Of a stretch of DNA of 43,895 nucleotides, positions 1 through 8,930 are shown in pieces (position 1 is the first letter of the stretch; every line of letters starts with the position of its first letter). The DNA lies in the NCBI GenBank assembly GCA_035535055.1, contig DATLQT010000014.1, forward strand, positions 1-43,895, read 5' to 3'. Both the position numbers and the translations under genes were made by a program. The notes below the pieces were generated by a model. The model had not been told where the DNA came from. It did no database searches and saw nothing but the letters and a program-made list of their open reading frames with translations. This DNA comes from UBA6019 sp035535055 (GTDB taxonomy: Bacteria > Chloroflexota > Dormibacteria > Dormibacterales > Dormibacteraceae).

Positions 1-173
1 CCGTACGAACCGGGCTCCATCGACTCCCGGAGCCGGCCCAGGTCAACCTCCAGGCTCGCCAGGCCCCGCCGGTCTCCCCCGCGGCGGGAGGACAGTTCGT
101 CCGAAAGCCGCTCCGCCTGTTTGACCACGTCAGCGCCTACCTCTGCGCCAAGAGACTCCCTGGCCGTCACCAC
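1..173 (-). CDS. Partial unknown protein, cut by the left edge
   Basis: An open leftward frame begins with tandem GTG codons at 173 and 170 (a TTG lies at 179) and is open to base 1, giving about 57 residues. An in-frame TGA lies a short way upstream. The visible part is charged and looks helical (segments such as VVKQAERLSDELSSRR and VDLGRLRESME), so it could be a coiled coil. A TTGACA hexamer lies 16 bases upstream of a weak CATAGC, so a promoter there is possible. I do not recognise a family. The short length leaves real doubt that it is a gene. Confidence 0.4.
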   Translation of the reverse strand, partial: MVTARESLGAEVGADVVKQAERLSDELSSRRGGDRRGLASLEVDLGRLRESMEPGSY

Positions 174-201
174 GGGCAAGCTATGGCGCTTTCCGAGATG
201 G

Positions 202-254
202 TGTCAAACTTCTGTCAACAGTTGGCGAGCTCGTGTTTGATAAATGTTTGATAA
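202..254. repeat. Two pairs of TTTGAYA repeats left of the tRNA fragment
   Basis: TGTCAAAC at 202-209 and TGTCAACA at 213-220 form one pair, reading TTTGACA/TTGACA on the minus strand. TTTGATAA at 236-243 and 247-254 form a second pair. Within each pair the copies are spaced by 11 bases. A similar pair lies to the right of the tRNA fragment at 477-496. Paired short direct repeats on both sides of a tRNA-derived core are typical of integrase arm-type or excisionase sites. The first pair could instead be the -35 region and operator of the gene at 1-173. Confidence 0.45.
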
Positions 255-271
255 TCCGCCCGGACAGCAGA

Positions 272-297
272 AGGGCCGGTGCTCTCGCACCGGCCCT
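272..297 (-). terminator. Hairpin terminator after the tRNA-Met 3' end
   Basis: Ten-base perfect arms (AGGGCCGGTG and CACCGGCCCT) enclose the loop CTCTCG. The hairpin lies 18 bases beyond the tRNA 3' end in the transcription direction, as expected for a tRNA terminator. No long T run follows. The inner right arm is also part of the direct repeat at 292-323. Confidence 0.65.
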
Positions 298-314
298 GAC
301 CTGCGGTTTCTTAG

Positions 315-323
<9 letters not shown>
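292..323. repeat. Left copy of the element-end direct repeat
   Basis: GGCCCTGACCTG, then a variable ten or eleven bases containing TTTCTT, then GTGGCGGGGG. The same arrangement recurs in the same orientation at 8931-8963. The outer part lies just outside the tRNA and the last part is the tRNA acceptor 3' strand. It is probably one end (attL or attR) of an integrative element. Confidence 0.55.
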
Positions 324-702
<379 letters not shown>

Positions 703-706
<4 letters not shown>

Positions 707-1344
707 GGCTCTACCTCGCAGTCAAGAACCAGGATACCGGCCTCGTCTCGGCGGTCTCGAACGGCCAGTTGGACGCCCCGGCCGAGGAGCAGCTCACCCT
801 GATAGGCCAGGGCCGGGTCCCCAAGGGCCGGCGCCCACACGCCCGGGGTGCCCGCCGGGACGGAGATCTCGAGCAGGACCGGGCCTCCAGGCCCGCTCGG
901 AACGGTGAACTCAGCGAGGGCCACATCCCGGGCGATCGTGGTCGAAAGGAACGATGCCGCCTCCAGGTTCGGGTCCAGGGGGAGTCCGGTCCGGCTACGC
1001 AGGCCGCGATAGACCACCAGTGGCTCCGGGGTCCGCCACCGCTTCAGCAGCTCGCTGAGGCCCATGACTATGGAACGCACCTCGGCCGCCTCCACCGCTG
1101 AGAGGTCCTCCGCCTGGCGCTCTCCGCGCAGGAATTGGTTCACCAGTTCATAGGTGCGGTCAAGGGCCTGGTAGCGACGAAGGGCGGCGAGCTCGGCGTC
1201 GGTGGTGATGGGAAGGACGGCGCGCCGGACCTCTTGGGTGAGGCGTTCCGCCCGGTCGTCCGCCCTCTCGGTCACCGCGGCCGGCTGGAGGCTCTCGAAG
1301 CGGCAATGGCACTCCTCATCGGCGCCGACGCTACGTGCTGTCAC
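703..1344 (-). CDS. ADP-ribosyltransferase (ART superfamily, QxE motif)
   Basis: This encodes 213 residues from a GTG start. The C-terminal half carries the R-S-E motif series of toxin-type ADP-ribosyltransferases (PF03496-like): an arginine in VVYRG (R113), the STT step in SFLSTT (134-136), and a catalytic-turn QGE (Q182, E184) in AYQGELLLGRG. In this superfamily, QxE rather than ExE is associated with C3-like modification of asparagine rather than arginine, though target prediction from this is weak. The N-terminal 105 residues are helical and unassigned. There is no signal peptide, so a cytoplasmic role fits. It is followed by a coupled small gene (ATGA overlap) and preceded by a 240-base gap after the helical-protein gene. 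It could be the effector of a conflict system or a phage-type modifier of host proteins. The family call is firm; the target is unknown. Confidence 0.8.
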
Positions 1345-1584
1345 CAGCGCGCCCGAGATCCCGACTCCTCCGGCGATGGCGCCGGCCTGGGTAGCTTCAG
1401 GCGGTGGTGGCCCTTCCGAGCCGTGTGCGTGTTCGGCGGCTCCACAACGCCCCGGGTCGGCCGGTCGCCATGCCGCCCGCAGCCTCGACTGTGCCTCCGA
1501 ACGCCGTCGGCATTTCGTCCGCAGCGAGATGCGGGGTCCGGCGGCCGTACGGGTGACAAATCGGTGACAACCCGAGTATGCCGG
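1345..1584. other. Spacer between the helical-protein and ART genes
   Basis: These 240 bases have no convincing gene. A 63-codon leftward frame starts with a GTG overlapping the upstream stop (GTGA) and ends at 1397. Its product is arginine-rich and unlike any family I know, so I do not call it. The start has closely spaced GTGACC/GTCACC/GTCACCC words (about 1549-1590) that could be an operator or a processing hairpin. A separate ART promoter could lie here. Confidence 0.4.
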
Positions 1585-3342
1585 TCACCGCCGCACGGGT
1601 CGACTCGTGAGCAGAGGAGATCGGGCTCGGGCGGCGTTGAACTCACGCCGGTAGGCCGAATGTCGTGGGTAGCGTGCCTCGGCCGCATCCGCCACGCGAT
1701 CCCCCGCGGGGACTCCGTCTCTCATGGCCACGGCCTCGGCGTGGGCAACGGCCAGCACCGCGGCCTGGCCGTAGGACCGCCTCAGGCTCTGTCCCACGAT
1801 GCCCGCCACGGCGGCGTCCACGATCCGCTTCCCCGAGTCGAGGAACCGGCGCCGGCGCGACGCCGCCGCCCGCAGAGCAGCGAGTGCCTCGACCAGCAGG
1901 TCGCCGAGCTCCAAGCCGTGATCGGGTCGAGGCGTCTCGTCCTCGGTGTCACCAGCCCAGGTGTCCAACCCATAATGCGGTGACCACAGGACGCGCTCGG
2001 CCGAACTCAGGAGGTCCTCCAGCACGCTGCCACGGAAGGCGTCGTGTCTCGTGGCGTCCGACCCCGCCACCAGCAGGGCAGGGACGGCAATGAACTCCCA
2101 GCCTGTGCCTGGGCGGGGGCGCCCAGTCGGCTCAGCGGACCGGCGCCTGGTGGCTACGTCGTCCAGCCGCCCGGCCAAGACCTGCAGGACCGCGCGATCG
2201 ACCGGGCCGAGTGCGCCGCCCCGGACCGGGAGCATGGCCCTCAGCGTGGCCTTCCCGGTCCCGGCTCGACGCCCGGCGTCGACGGCGGCCAACAGGCGCT
2301 CGAGACTCGGCGCCGACAGCCACGCCTTCACCCGGGCCGAGGCCGCCTGGGTCGTCTCCCCAGCGTTGTCGGCCAATATGGCCAGACGGTCGGCCAGTCC
2401 GGCGCGCTCCGGGCCGGCCTTGAGCGCCCCGATCCCCTCCTCAGCCGCCGCGACCGCTCCGTCCAGATCGCCCGAGCGGCGGGCCAAGTCGGACCAGGCG
2501 ATGTAGAGCTCCCCGGCCCGGGGCCCGCCAACACGGGCCAGTTCCCCCACCCCGGCCGGTCCGGAAAGGGCGCAGACCACCTCCACCTGGAGACGCTGGG
2601 CCAACTGGGCGTCAAAGTCTCGCCCACCGGCCAGCGGGCCGAGCGCCACCTTCCAGTCGGCCAGGACCGCCTCACGGTCGACAAGCGCCGCGGGCCGGGC
2701 CGCTTCCACGCCGGCGAGAGAGATGGCGTCACGCCGGTCGGCCCCCGCCGCAGCGATCAATGCCATGGCCTCGGCCAACATCGCGGCGCGCTGCGCATCG
2801 GCCGGACGGTCGCTCAACGCCCGGAGATAGCGCACCGCCGCCTCGGCCAGCCCATCCCGGTCTTCTGGGTCGCCCAGCGCCCATCCCGTCCCGATGGCGG
2901 TGGCGGCTACCCGAAAGAGTCGCTCATAGGCGTGGCCGGCGGCCTCTACCTCACCACCGACAAAGAGAGCACCGGCGTCCCGAAGGAGGTCCCTGAACCT
3001 GGGAGCCCAGTCGGGTTCGTAGAGATCCTCCTCGTCGTCCGGGCTCCAGCCGTAGCGGTCGCGCCAGTCGTCGTCCTCGGTCCACTCGGGTTCCCCCGCG
3101 CCGGCGGCCAGCTCCTCCAGCCAGTCCAGCTCTGCAGCGAGCCGTTGCACCCGGTCTTGGGCCGCCTCGACCTTGGCTCCGAGCATCTTGAGGAGCCGGG
3201 CTCGGTCGCCGGGAGCAGCCACCTCGGCCCAGACCAGAAGGGCCTTGCGCAACTGGGAGGTGCTCATCTGTCCCAGCCGAGTCTCCACCGCGGCCAGGAA
3301 TGCCGCTGGGGCAATGCCAGCCGACCGCGACCGAGGATTCAT
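1585..3342 (-). CDS. Large helical-repeat protein coupled to the primase-helicase
   Basis: This encodes 585 residues. Its start overlaps the stop of the primase-helicase gene by ATGA (3339-3342). The sequence is Ala/Leu/Arg-rich and almost wholly alpha-helical. Early on it has a coiled-coil-like stretch (AAQDRVQRLAAELDWLEEL) followed by an acidic segment with the words EWTEDDDWRDRYGWSPDDEE. Later it has TPR-like repeats such as LYIAWSDLARRSGDLDGAVAAA, although the repeats are irregular. There is no catalytic motif, signal peptide or membrane segment. By context it may be a sensor or scaffold for the helicase. I do not recognise a named family. The gene itself is well supported by length and coupling. 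Confidence 0.75.
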   Translation of the reverse strand: MNPRSRSAGIAPAAFLAAVETRLGQMSTSQLRKALLVWAEVAAPGDRARLLKMLGAKVEAAQDRVQRLAAELDWLEELAAGAGEPEWTEDDDWRDRYGWSPDDEEDLYEPDWAPRFRDLLRDAGALFVGGEVEAAGHAYERLFRVAATAIGTGWALGDPEDRDGLAEAAVRYLRALSDRPADAQRAAMLAEAMALIAAAGADRRDAISLAGVEAARPAALVDREAVLADWKVALGPLAGGRDFDAQLAQRLQVEVVCALSGPAGVGELARVGGPRAGELYIAWSDLARRSGDLDGAVAAAEEGIGALKAGPERAGLADRLAILADNAGETTQAASARVKAWLSAPSLERLLAAVDAGRRAGTGKATLRAMLPVRGGALGPVDRAVLQVLAGRLDDVATRRRSAEPTGRPRPGTGWEFIAVPALLVAGSDATRHDAFRGSVLEDLLSSAERVLWSPHYGLDTWAGDTEDETPRPDHGLELGDLLVEALAALRAAASRRRRFLDSGKRIVDAAVAGIVGQSLRRSYGQAAVLAVAHAEAVAMRDGVPAGDRVADAAEARYPRHSAYRREFNAARARSPLLTSRPVRR

Positions 3343-5693
3343 GTGGGCGCTCCGGACAGTCCGCGAACATCGAAGCCGAGCCCGGCCAGGACCGACACAC
3401 GGACGCTCCTGCCCCGGCGGAAGATCGGCAGGAGCTTGTCGTCATAGTCGTGAACCTCGACGCTGCACTTGGCTTCGTAGTCCCGCATGGTGCGCCCGAT
3501 GTACTGGGTGATCTTCGTGCGCGAACTGATGGGCAGCGCCAGGAACACCGTGTCCAGGCGCGGGCAGTCGAAGCCCTCGCCGGCGTAGGGGCCAGTGGCC
3601 ATAATCAGAATGGGAGAATCCTCGGGGTGGCCGGCAATGCCATCGGCCACCGCTGTGCGGGCTTTCTTGCCCATCCCTCCCTGTAACACATACGGAACGT
3701 GACCGCCGACGCTGACCAACTCGGCCAGGCGCGCCAGATGCTCCACCCGCTGGGTAAGAACCAGGCAGTTCCGGCCCCTTTCCAGAGCGGCACTGACGTC
3801 GGCCACGACGGCGGCGTTGCGCTCCTCGTCGGCGGCCAGGCCCGCCATGAAGGCGGTGTAGCCAGCGCGCTCGTCGAGGCCGGGATCGGCCAGGCTCTCA
3901 TGGGTGATCAGCCGCAAGACGAGTGGTCCGCCCGATCGGCTCATCGTGTGGCGGATCGGGCCGCACTGCATCGTGATCAGGGGATGCAGCCCGTCCTCTC
4001 GGCGGGGGGTGGCAGTGAGGCCCAGCCAGCGGCGGATGGGGGCGTGACGCAAGGCCTGCTCATAGGAGCGGGCGGGCACGTGGTGACACTCGTCGACGAC
4101 CACGAGTCCATACCCGTCGAACAGATCGGGGTCGGAGACCCTCTTGGCCAGGGAGCCGAACATGGCGATGTCCACGATCCTGGACCGCCGCTTCCGCCCG
4201 CCACCGAGCTGGCCGACCAGGCGCCCTTCCAGGCCTAGGAAGACCGATAGCTGAGCCCGCCACTGGTCGGCCAACCCCTGTCGGTCCACCACCACCAGGG
4301 CAGGCACGCTGTGATGGGCGATGAGAGCACAGGCCATGGCCGTCTTGCCGGAGCCGGTCGGGGCGACGAGCACGCCCCGGTGGTAAGCAGCCAAGGCCTC
4401 AACCGCGTGATGCTGGGCGGAGCTGAGGCTGCCTTGAAAGTCGAGCTCCACCGGTGCCGGGTCAGGGAGCGCGTCACGAAGCTCCACGTCGACACCAGCC
4501 TCGGCCAGGATGGCGACAGCCGTCTCCTCCAGACCCCTCGGGATCCAGATGTGTTCGAGGTCCTCCTCATAGCTGCGGATGAGGGCGGAGTGCCCGAAGG
4601 TGGACAGGCGAAGTTGCTGGCGGCGATGGAACTCGGGGTTGTGGGTGCTGGCCAGATGCCGGAGGTCGGCCAGCAGCCATGGAGGGAGGCCCGCCCGTTC
4701 GATCCCGACCATGCCGGCGCGCACGCCGTCCACATGATCGGGGGCCTTCTCACTCCGCCGTCCAAGCCGGGCCCGGCGGGGATGGCGGAGCTCCTCGGGC
4801 CCCACCACCAGTGGTCGCAGCGCCCCTCGTAAGGCCTCAACTGCCTCGGGGGACAGACGGGAGACCGAGGAGAGGAAGGCCCATTGATCCGCCCAGGGCT
4901 CGAAGCGGGCCGGGTCCATGAAGACCGTGTTGCCGTCCCGTCGGCAACCGCCATGGAGCGGGAGGCCGATCAGGTTGCCGAAGGCGCGCTCCTTAGGCAG
5001 GAAGTCCTGAGAGGGAAAGAGACGGTCGTAGGAGGCCAGGTCCATCTCGCCCCGCAGAGCCATCGTCTCCCGCAGCAGTGCGGCGCCCAGCGCCCGGGCG
5101 GAGGCTGCCGGCACGGGCGCGTCGAAGAAGGTCCAAAGATGGCCGCCGTCGCCCGAACGAGAGCGCTCCAGGTAGGCGGGTACGCCCACGCCGGAACAGA
5201 CCTCCAGGTAGGCCAGGGCATCCGCTTGCCAACCACGACCGTCCAGGTCACAGGCCAGCAGCCGGCAGACGTCGCCGACCATCAGCGGGTACAGCCCGGC
5301 GGTCAGCCGGCCGCTCAGGTGCTCGATGATGACCTGGTCGGTGAGGGCCAGGAGCGGCCTGGTCTTGACCGGTCCAGGCCCGGGCGCCCGCGCCGGCGCC
5401 CATCCTTTGGTTCCGTCGGCACGCTCCCAGCGAGTGGCATACACATCGCCTCGGCCGACGAAGAGAGCCCGGTACAACTCGACCTTGGCCTCCGCGGGAG
5501 ATGCGGCGTCGACAGCGGACAGAGATGAAGGCCCGTCGACGGGCGCGAAGAGGCGCGGCGACCAGGCTGTACCCGCCCCCAGCCGTGCAAGATCGTCCGG
5601 CGGCTCGAGCTCCGCCACCCTGCTCCGCAGCCGGGCAAGTTCGGCCCGGGCCTCGGCGAGTTCGGTCCGAAGTCGGCTGAGCTCGGCGTCCAT
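3339..5693 (-). CDS. AEP (TOTE-type) primase fused to an SF2 helicase
   Basis: This encodes 784 residues. Residues 1-35 are a short leucine-rich coiled coil. Residues about 65-270 match archaeo-eukaryotic primase features: catalytic DLD (149-151), SGDGGHLW (180-187) with its conserved histidine, and a later IGLPLHGG segment. This arrangement resembles the primase domain named for TOTE conflict systems. Residues about 420-784 are an SF2 helicase: Walker A APTGSGKT (444-451), DECH (534-537), LTATPRR (559-565) and motif VI QYIGRTMRD near residue 735. The protein should bind nucleic acid, hydrolyse ATP and possibly make primers. No nuclease domain is visible in it. It lies between hipA (3-base gap) and the helical protein (ATGA overlap), so it is one transcription unit with the HipBA pair. 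Motif reading is strong; the biological role (anti-mobile-element defence) is inference. Confidence 0.85.
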   Translation of the reverse strand: MDAELSRLRTELAEARAELARLRSRVAELEPPDDLARLGAGTAWSPRLFAPVDGPSSLSAVDAASPAEAKVELYRALFVGRGDVYATRWERADGTKGWAPARAPGPGPVKTRPLLALTDQVIIEHLSGRLTAGLYPLMVGDVCRLLACDLDGRGWQADALAYLEVCSGVGVPAYLERSRSGDGGHLWTFFDAPVPAASARALGAALLRETMALRGEMDLASYDRLFPSQDFLPKERAFGNLIGLPLHGGCRRDGNTVFMDPARFEPWADQWAFLSSVSRLSPEAVEALRGALRPLVVGPEELRHPRRARLGRRSEKAPDHVDGVRAGMVGIERAGLPPWLLADLRHLASTHNPEFHRRQQLRLSTFGHSALIRSYEEDLEHIWIPRGLEETAVAILAEAGVDVELRDALPDPAPVELDFQGSLSSAQHHAVEALAAYHRGVLVAPTGSGKTAMACALIAHHSVPALVVVDRQGLADQWRAQLSVFLGLEGRLVGQLGGGRKRRSRIVDIAMFGSLAKRVSDPDLFDGYGLVVVDECHHVPARSYEQALRHAPIRRWLGLTATPRREDGLHPLITMQCGPIRHTMSRSGGPLVLRLITHESLADPGLDERAGYTAFMAGLAADEERNAAVVADVSAALERGRNCLVLTQRVEHLARLAELVSVGGHVPYVLQGGMGKKARTAVADGIAGHPEDSPILIMATGPYAGEGFDCPRLDTVFLALPISSRTKITQYIGRTMRDYEAKCSVEVHDYDDKLLPIFRRGRSVRVSVLAGLGFDVRGLSGAPT

Positions 5694-5696
5694 CGG

Positions 5697-6986
5697 CTAC
5701 GCGTCTGTGGCGGCGCCAAGAAGACGCAGGCATCGCTCCACCCTCTCGGCCACGAGGTCGACGATCCGTGGAGGCAGCGGGTGGGCCAGGGCCACAATTT
5801 CCGGTGCCGAAGCAGCTTCGGCGAAAGCAGAGGATGCGCGCCGCACAACCTCAACTACACGTCTCATCGTCATGTCAGCGTCCAGCTCCAGGTCAGCGGC
5901 GGCGTCAGGCCAGCCGTTGTGATACGGGAAGACCCGATAGTCGCGGCCAATTCTCATGGCGAAACGGAGCTTGCGCTCATGGAGGTCGTAGGGCAGCGCG
6001 GATGCAATGTCGTACAGAGGGGCCAATCGGACTTCGCCTCCCGCGAGGAGGAGCGAATAGTTCTTGGCGTGGGCGTCGGTGCCGCCGATGACCCAGTTCC
6101 AGGCCAAGGCATCCAGGAAACGCAGTATGGCCTCATCGGCTACCCGGGGCGGCATGGCCTCACGAAGCAGCCTGGCGATCTCCCTGGGCCCGGGTCCCCC
6201 TTCGTTCTGGTACTTCCGGGCTGGGTGAACCGACAGCGCTTGACAGAGGTCTTCCTGGTGGATCCTGACCACGTCGCCATCGATCACCCGACGGTCGTAA
6301 CGGTCAATGACCATGGCCGACTCGTTGTCAAAGCGGGCGATCCGAGTGTGGGCGACAACCAACCCGGCACGCCGCGCCGCGTCCATGCATAGGTGTTCGT
6401 TAAGGTCGTGGTCTTCGAGCCCAACTGCTGCAGGCTTGAGGATATGACTCGTGGCGATGGGCCCGGACGGCTCACCCCAGCGGCCCTCCCTCAGCAATAG
6501 AGCCGTCTTGGCCTGCGCTCCGGCCAGGCTGAACTGTCCGGTGAACGAACGGCCGAGCCAGGCGGTTGAGTCTTCTCTCAGTTCCCGCAGGCGTTGAGCA
6601 ACATCCTCATCGGTCAGCCATGTGACGGTTCCCTTCCTCGCCATGACATCGTCCAGGCCGTCGAGCGCAGCGAACCGGACGGCGCCAGCCACATCGTGCC
6701 CAATGGGCGTCGACAGCATCGAGAAGGGCGACGAGGCAGAGGCATGGAACTGCCGAGCCCACCTGGAGAGGACCGCTTCATTGTCGGGCAGCAACCCCCA
6801 AAGCCAAGGGGTTATGACGCTGTCCGGGTGGGTCCGAACCTGGACTGGCATGGAAACGGACAGAGGTGTGGCGCCAACGCGCTGGCGGTAGTCGTCTTCA
6901 TAGTCGAAGCGGAGTCGCCCCCCACGGAGGCGGGTTACGGTGCCGGCGACGGTGTCTTCGAGAACAACGACGAGGACATCGCTCAC
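5697..6986 (-). CDS. hipA: HipA-family serine/threonine kinase toxin
   Basis: This encodes 429 residues, the normal size for full-length HipA. The HipA N-terminal region is followed by the nucleotide-binding element SLAGAQAKTALLL, the catalytic loop GGTDAHAKNYSLLL (Asp and Asn present) and the metal-binding LYDIAS element. It therefore appears catalytically intact. Family members phosphorylate a glutamyl-tRNA synthetase or another translation target and cause dormancy; they are neutralised and autorepressed through HipB. The start overlaps the hipB stop by ATGA, and the stop is 3 bases before the primase-helicase start. The unusual point is the tight link to a helicase operon, which suggests the kinase serves as effector or addiction module of that unit. 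Confidence 0.93.
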   Translation of the reverse strand: MSDVLVVVLEDTVAGTVTRLRGGRLRFDYEDDYRQRVGATPLSVSMPVQVRTHPDSVITPWLWGLLPDNEAVLSRWARQFHASASSPFSMLSTPIGHDVAGAVRFAALDGLDDVMARKGTVTWLTDEDVAQRLRELREDSTAWLGRSFTGQFSLAGAQAKTALLLREGRWGEPSGPIATSHILKPAAVGLEDHDLNEHLCMDAARRAGLVVAHTRIARFDNESAMVIDRYDRRVIDGDVVRIHQEDLCQALSVHPARKYQNEGGPGPREIARLLREAMPPRVADEAILRFLDALAWNWVIGGTDAHAKNYSLLLAGGEVRLAPLYDIASALPYDLHERKLRFAMRIGRDYRVFPYHNGWPDAAADLELDADMTMRRVVEVVRRASSAFAEAASAPEIVALAHPLPPRIVDLVAERVERCLRLLGAATDA

Positions 6987-7252
6987 TGGTTGCGGTGCTC
7001 CTCAAGGACGGCGTCCAGGTTGATGGCACTCGCCGTCGATGTCCCTGCGTCGCTCACCCCCAGGGCTAAGCCGAGCTCATCGAGCACCCGCAGGACAAGG
7101 ACGAACTCGGCCCTGGGTTTGCCCGCCTCGAACTCATAGATCCACTTCCGGGAGACGCCTACACGCTCGGCCAGCTCGGCCTGGTTGAGGCCCAGGTCAG
7201 TGCGCCGGCCGCGAACGGCGGCAGCCACGTCTTTGATCGAGCGAACACGCAT
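6983..7252 (-). CDS. hipB: HipB-like XRE antitoxin and autorepressor
   Basis: This encodes 89 residues with a Cro/C1-type HTH (DLGLNQAELAERVGVSRKWIYEFEAGKPRAE, in segments, about residues 18-48), the HipB arrangement. ATG at 7252 is preceded by a good Shine-Dalgarno site (GGAGAAGG). It overlaps hipA by 4 bases. HipB proteins bind operator palindromes upstream of their own gene and hold HipA inactive. A perfect 18-base palindrome and two related sites lie directly upstream at 7265-7332, matching autoregulation. The tail after residue 60 is short and partly polar, as in family members whose C-terminus contacts HipA. Confidence 0.9.
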   Translation of the reverse strand: MRVRSIKDVAAAVRGRRTDLGLNQAELAERVGVSRKWIYEFEAGKPRAEFVLVLRVLDELGLALGVSDAGTSTASAINLDAVLEEHRNQ

Positions 7253-7264
7253 GGCCTTCTCCTA

Positions 7265-7282
7265 TGACACCGCTCGGTGTCA
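7265..7282. promoter_or_regulatory. Palindromic operator upstream of hipB
   Basis: TGACACCGCTCGGTGTCA: two perfect 8-base arms around CT, 13 bases from the hipB start. The position and symmetry match a HipB dimer site. The site would overlap or follow the promoter and repress the whole leftward operon. Confidence 0.7.
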
Positions 7283-7295
7283 AGGATACCATGCT

Positions 7296-7332
7296 ACCGA
7301 TCAGTGGCAAGGGCGCCTTGAGACCGATCGGT
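7296..7332. promoter_or_regulatory. Two ACCGATCRGT sites, possible second operators
   Basis: ACCGATCAGT (7296-7305) and the perfect palindrome ACCGATCGGT (7323-7332) are each followed by GGCA and lie 27 bases apart, close to 2.5 helical turns. They share the CGGT half with the 7265 palindrome. They may extend the HipB operator or bind a different regulator. The rest of 7333-7667 has no gene. It holds the 16-base palindrome reported separately and a lone TTGACA at 7467. Confidence 0.45.
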
Positions 7333-7502
7333 GGCATCGGATCCGCCGGGGCGAAGTGGCTCAGTAGGGGTCCGATGCAAGATCCGGGGTACACCCCCGA
7401 GGGAACCTCATGATGGGCGACCTTTGGCCAATCCTTTGCCGCCCAAGTCACACTCGTCATCCTCTGTTGACAGTCGGCGGTCCTTTCTGTCCCCGTACCC
7501 AA

Positions 7503-7518
7503 GGGACTACATAGTCCC
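7503..7518. repeat. GGGACTA-CA-TAGTCCC palindrome upstream of the integrase
   Basis: Perfect 7-base arms around CA, about 150 bases before the integrase start. It could be an operator or an integrase/excisionase-related site. No promoter with two good hexamers was found beside it. Confidence 0.4.
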
Positions 7519-7667
7519 CCATGCCCGGCCGGACCCCAACCGCACGCCGATCGGAGCTGGTCCCAGCACAGCCCGGCAACTACTCGGCGCTTGGGCAACC
7601 TTGCCCAATAGGCACAGGGCGGACATGTCGCCCCGTCGCGCTCTTCGGGTTGGCGCCGAAGTGGTCG

Positions 7668-8814
7668 ATGTCTCACGGCATGACCTACATCGTTCAACGC
7701 AATGACCGCTTCTACGTCGTGTACTACGACGGCCTCGACCCGCTCACCGGCAAGGAACGACGACGCTGGCATCCCGTCGGCCACGACCGCGGCGAGGCCG
7801 AGTCGGTTGCCGCCCGCCTCGAGGCCGACCGCGCCGGCTCGGCCCCCGCTCGGGGCGGGCCGGTGAGCGTCGGCGAGTTCCTCACCGACACCTGGCTACC
7901 GCTCAAGCGCCGCCATGTCCGGGCGACGACCGCCTACCGCTACTCCTGGTTCGTCAACCGCTACATCAATCCCGACATCGGCGATGTGCCCTTACGACGG
8001 CTCCGGGCCGATCACCTCGACGGCCTTTACGACCGGTTGGCCACCACCGCCGGCCGTCATGGGACCGGTCTGGCCCCCAAGACCGTGCACGAGGTCCATA
8101 TGCTCGTGCGGTCCTGCCTCGACCTCGCCGTGCGGACAGCTCCTCGACCACAACGTCGCCCACGCCACCCAAGCCCGACGTGGGCGGCCGACCGCCCTGC
8201 GGCCGCGCTCGTGGACCGCCTCCGAACTGGCCGACTTCTTGAAGGCAGCCCGCCCCCAGCGCCTGTACCCGGCGTTGCACTTGGCCGCTTTCACCGGGAT
8301 GCGCCGGGGCGAGGTTGTCGGGCTCAAGTGGTCCGACCTCGACAAGACCACCAAGCGGCTGTCGATCTCCCGGACACTGCAGAACGTCGCCGGCAACCCG
8401 TCGAGTTCGCCGTCAAGACCCGCACCAGTCGGCGCTGCGTCGACATCGACGACAACACGATGCGGGCCCTGGCCCGGTGGCGGCGCCGGCTCTACCGCGA
8501 CGGGCTGCCCCACGGCCCCGATGACTGGATGTTCCTCAACACCAGCGGCCGGTTCCTCAACCCCGAGTCCGTCACCCAGCTCTTCAACCGGATCGTCAAG
8601 CGCACTCCGGGGTTGCCGCACGTCCGGCTCCACGACCTGCGCCACACCCACGCGTCGTTGCTTTATGGCCGGCGTGCCGATAAAGGTCGTCAGCGAACGC
8701 CTCGGGCACTCGCACCCGGCCTTCACGATGCACACCTACCAGCACCTGCTGCCCGGGATGAGCGCGGCCGCGGCCGAGCGGTTCGCCGCTCTGATCGCCG
8801 ATCCGAGCCGGTAG
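7668..8814 (+). pseudogene. Tyrosine integrase with three frameshifts
   Basis: The N-terminus (from ATG 7668, MSHGMTYIVQ) holds an AP2-like arm-binding segment and a core-binding domain (VSVGEFLTDTWLPLKRRH). The catalytic domain is split over two frames. GMRRGEVVGLKWSDLD with catalytic Arg is in the second frame, LHDLRHTHASLL (HxxR) in the first, and ERLGHSHPAFTMHTYQHLLP with His and Tyr in the second again. The reading frame changes near 8135, 8397 and 8664, each fitting a one- or two-base indel. All catalytic residues survive, so the decay is recent or the indels are assembly errors. Neighbouring genes are intact, which favours true decay. It is the likely integrase of the element bounded by 292-323 and 8931-8963. 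Confidence 0.85.
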
Positions 8815-8895
8815 ACGTCTACCGGCGTCACCGCCGCGAACCCGCAGGTCAGCGCAGTGTCGGCCGAGCAGCCGGTAGACGTCCCCGGTGACGCC
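8808..8895. repeat. Palindrome over the integrase stop, with a repeated half
   Basis: An 18-base perfect palindrome (CCGGTAGACGTCTACCGG) spans 8808-8825 and contains the integrase stop. CCGGTAGACGTC recurs at 8872-8883. GGCGTCACC (8824-8832) is inverted as GGTGACGCC (8887-8895). The set could be a terminator, arm-type sites or a recombination target. Its position between integrase and element end suggests an att-associated role. Confidence 0.5.
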
Positions 8896-8930
8896 TACCC
8901 GCCTCGCGGCAAAGGATCACGCCTGAAATA

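Noticed and set aside
2044..3447. Rightward frame of 467 residues over the helical-protein gene
   Set aside because: Shadow of a coupled leftward gene; low-complexity Pro/Arg/Gly composition.
7521..7667. N-terminal extension of the integrase to 7521
   Set aside because: Unlike integrases; the conserved N-terminus begins at ATG 7668.
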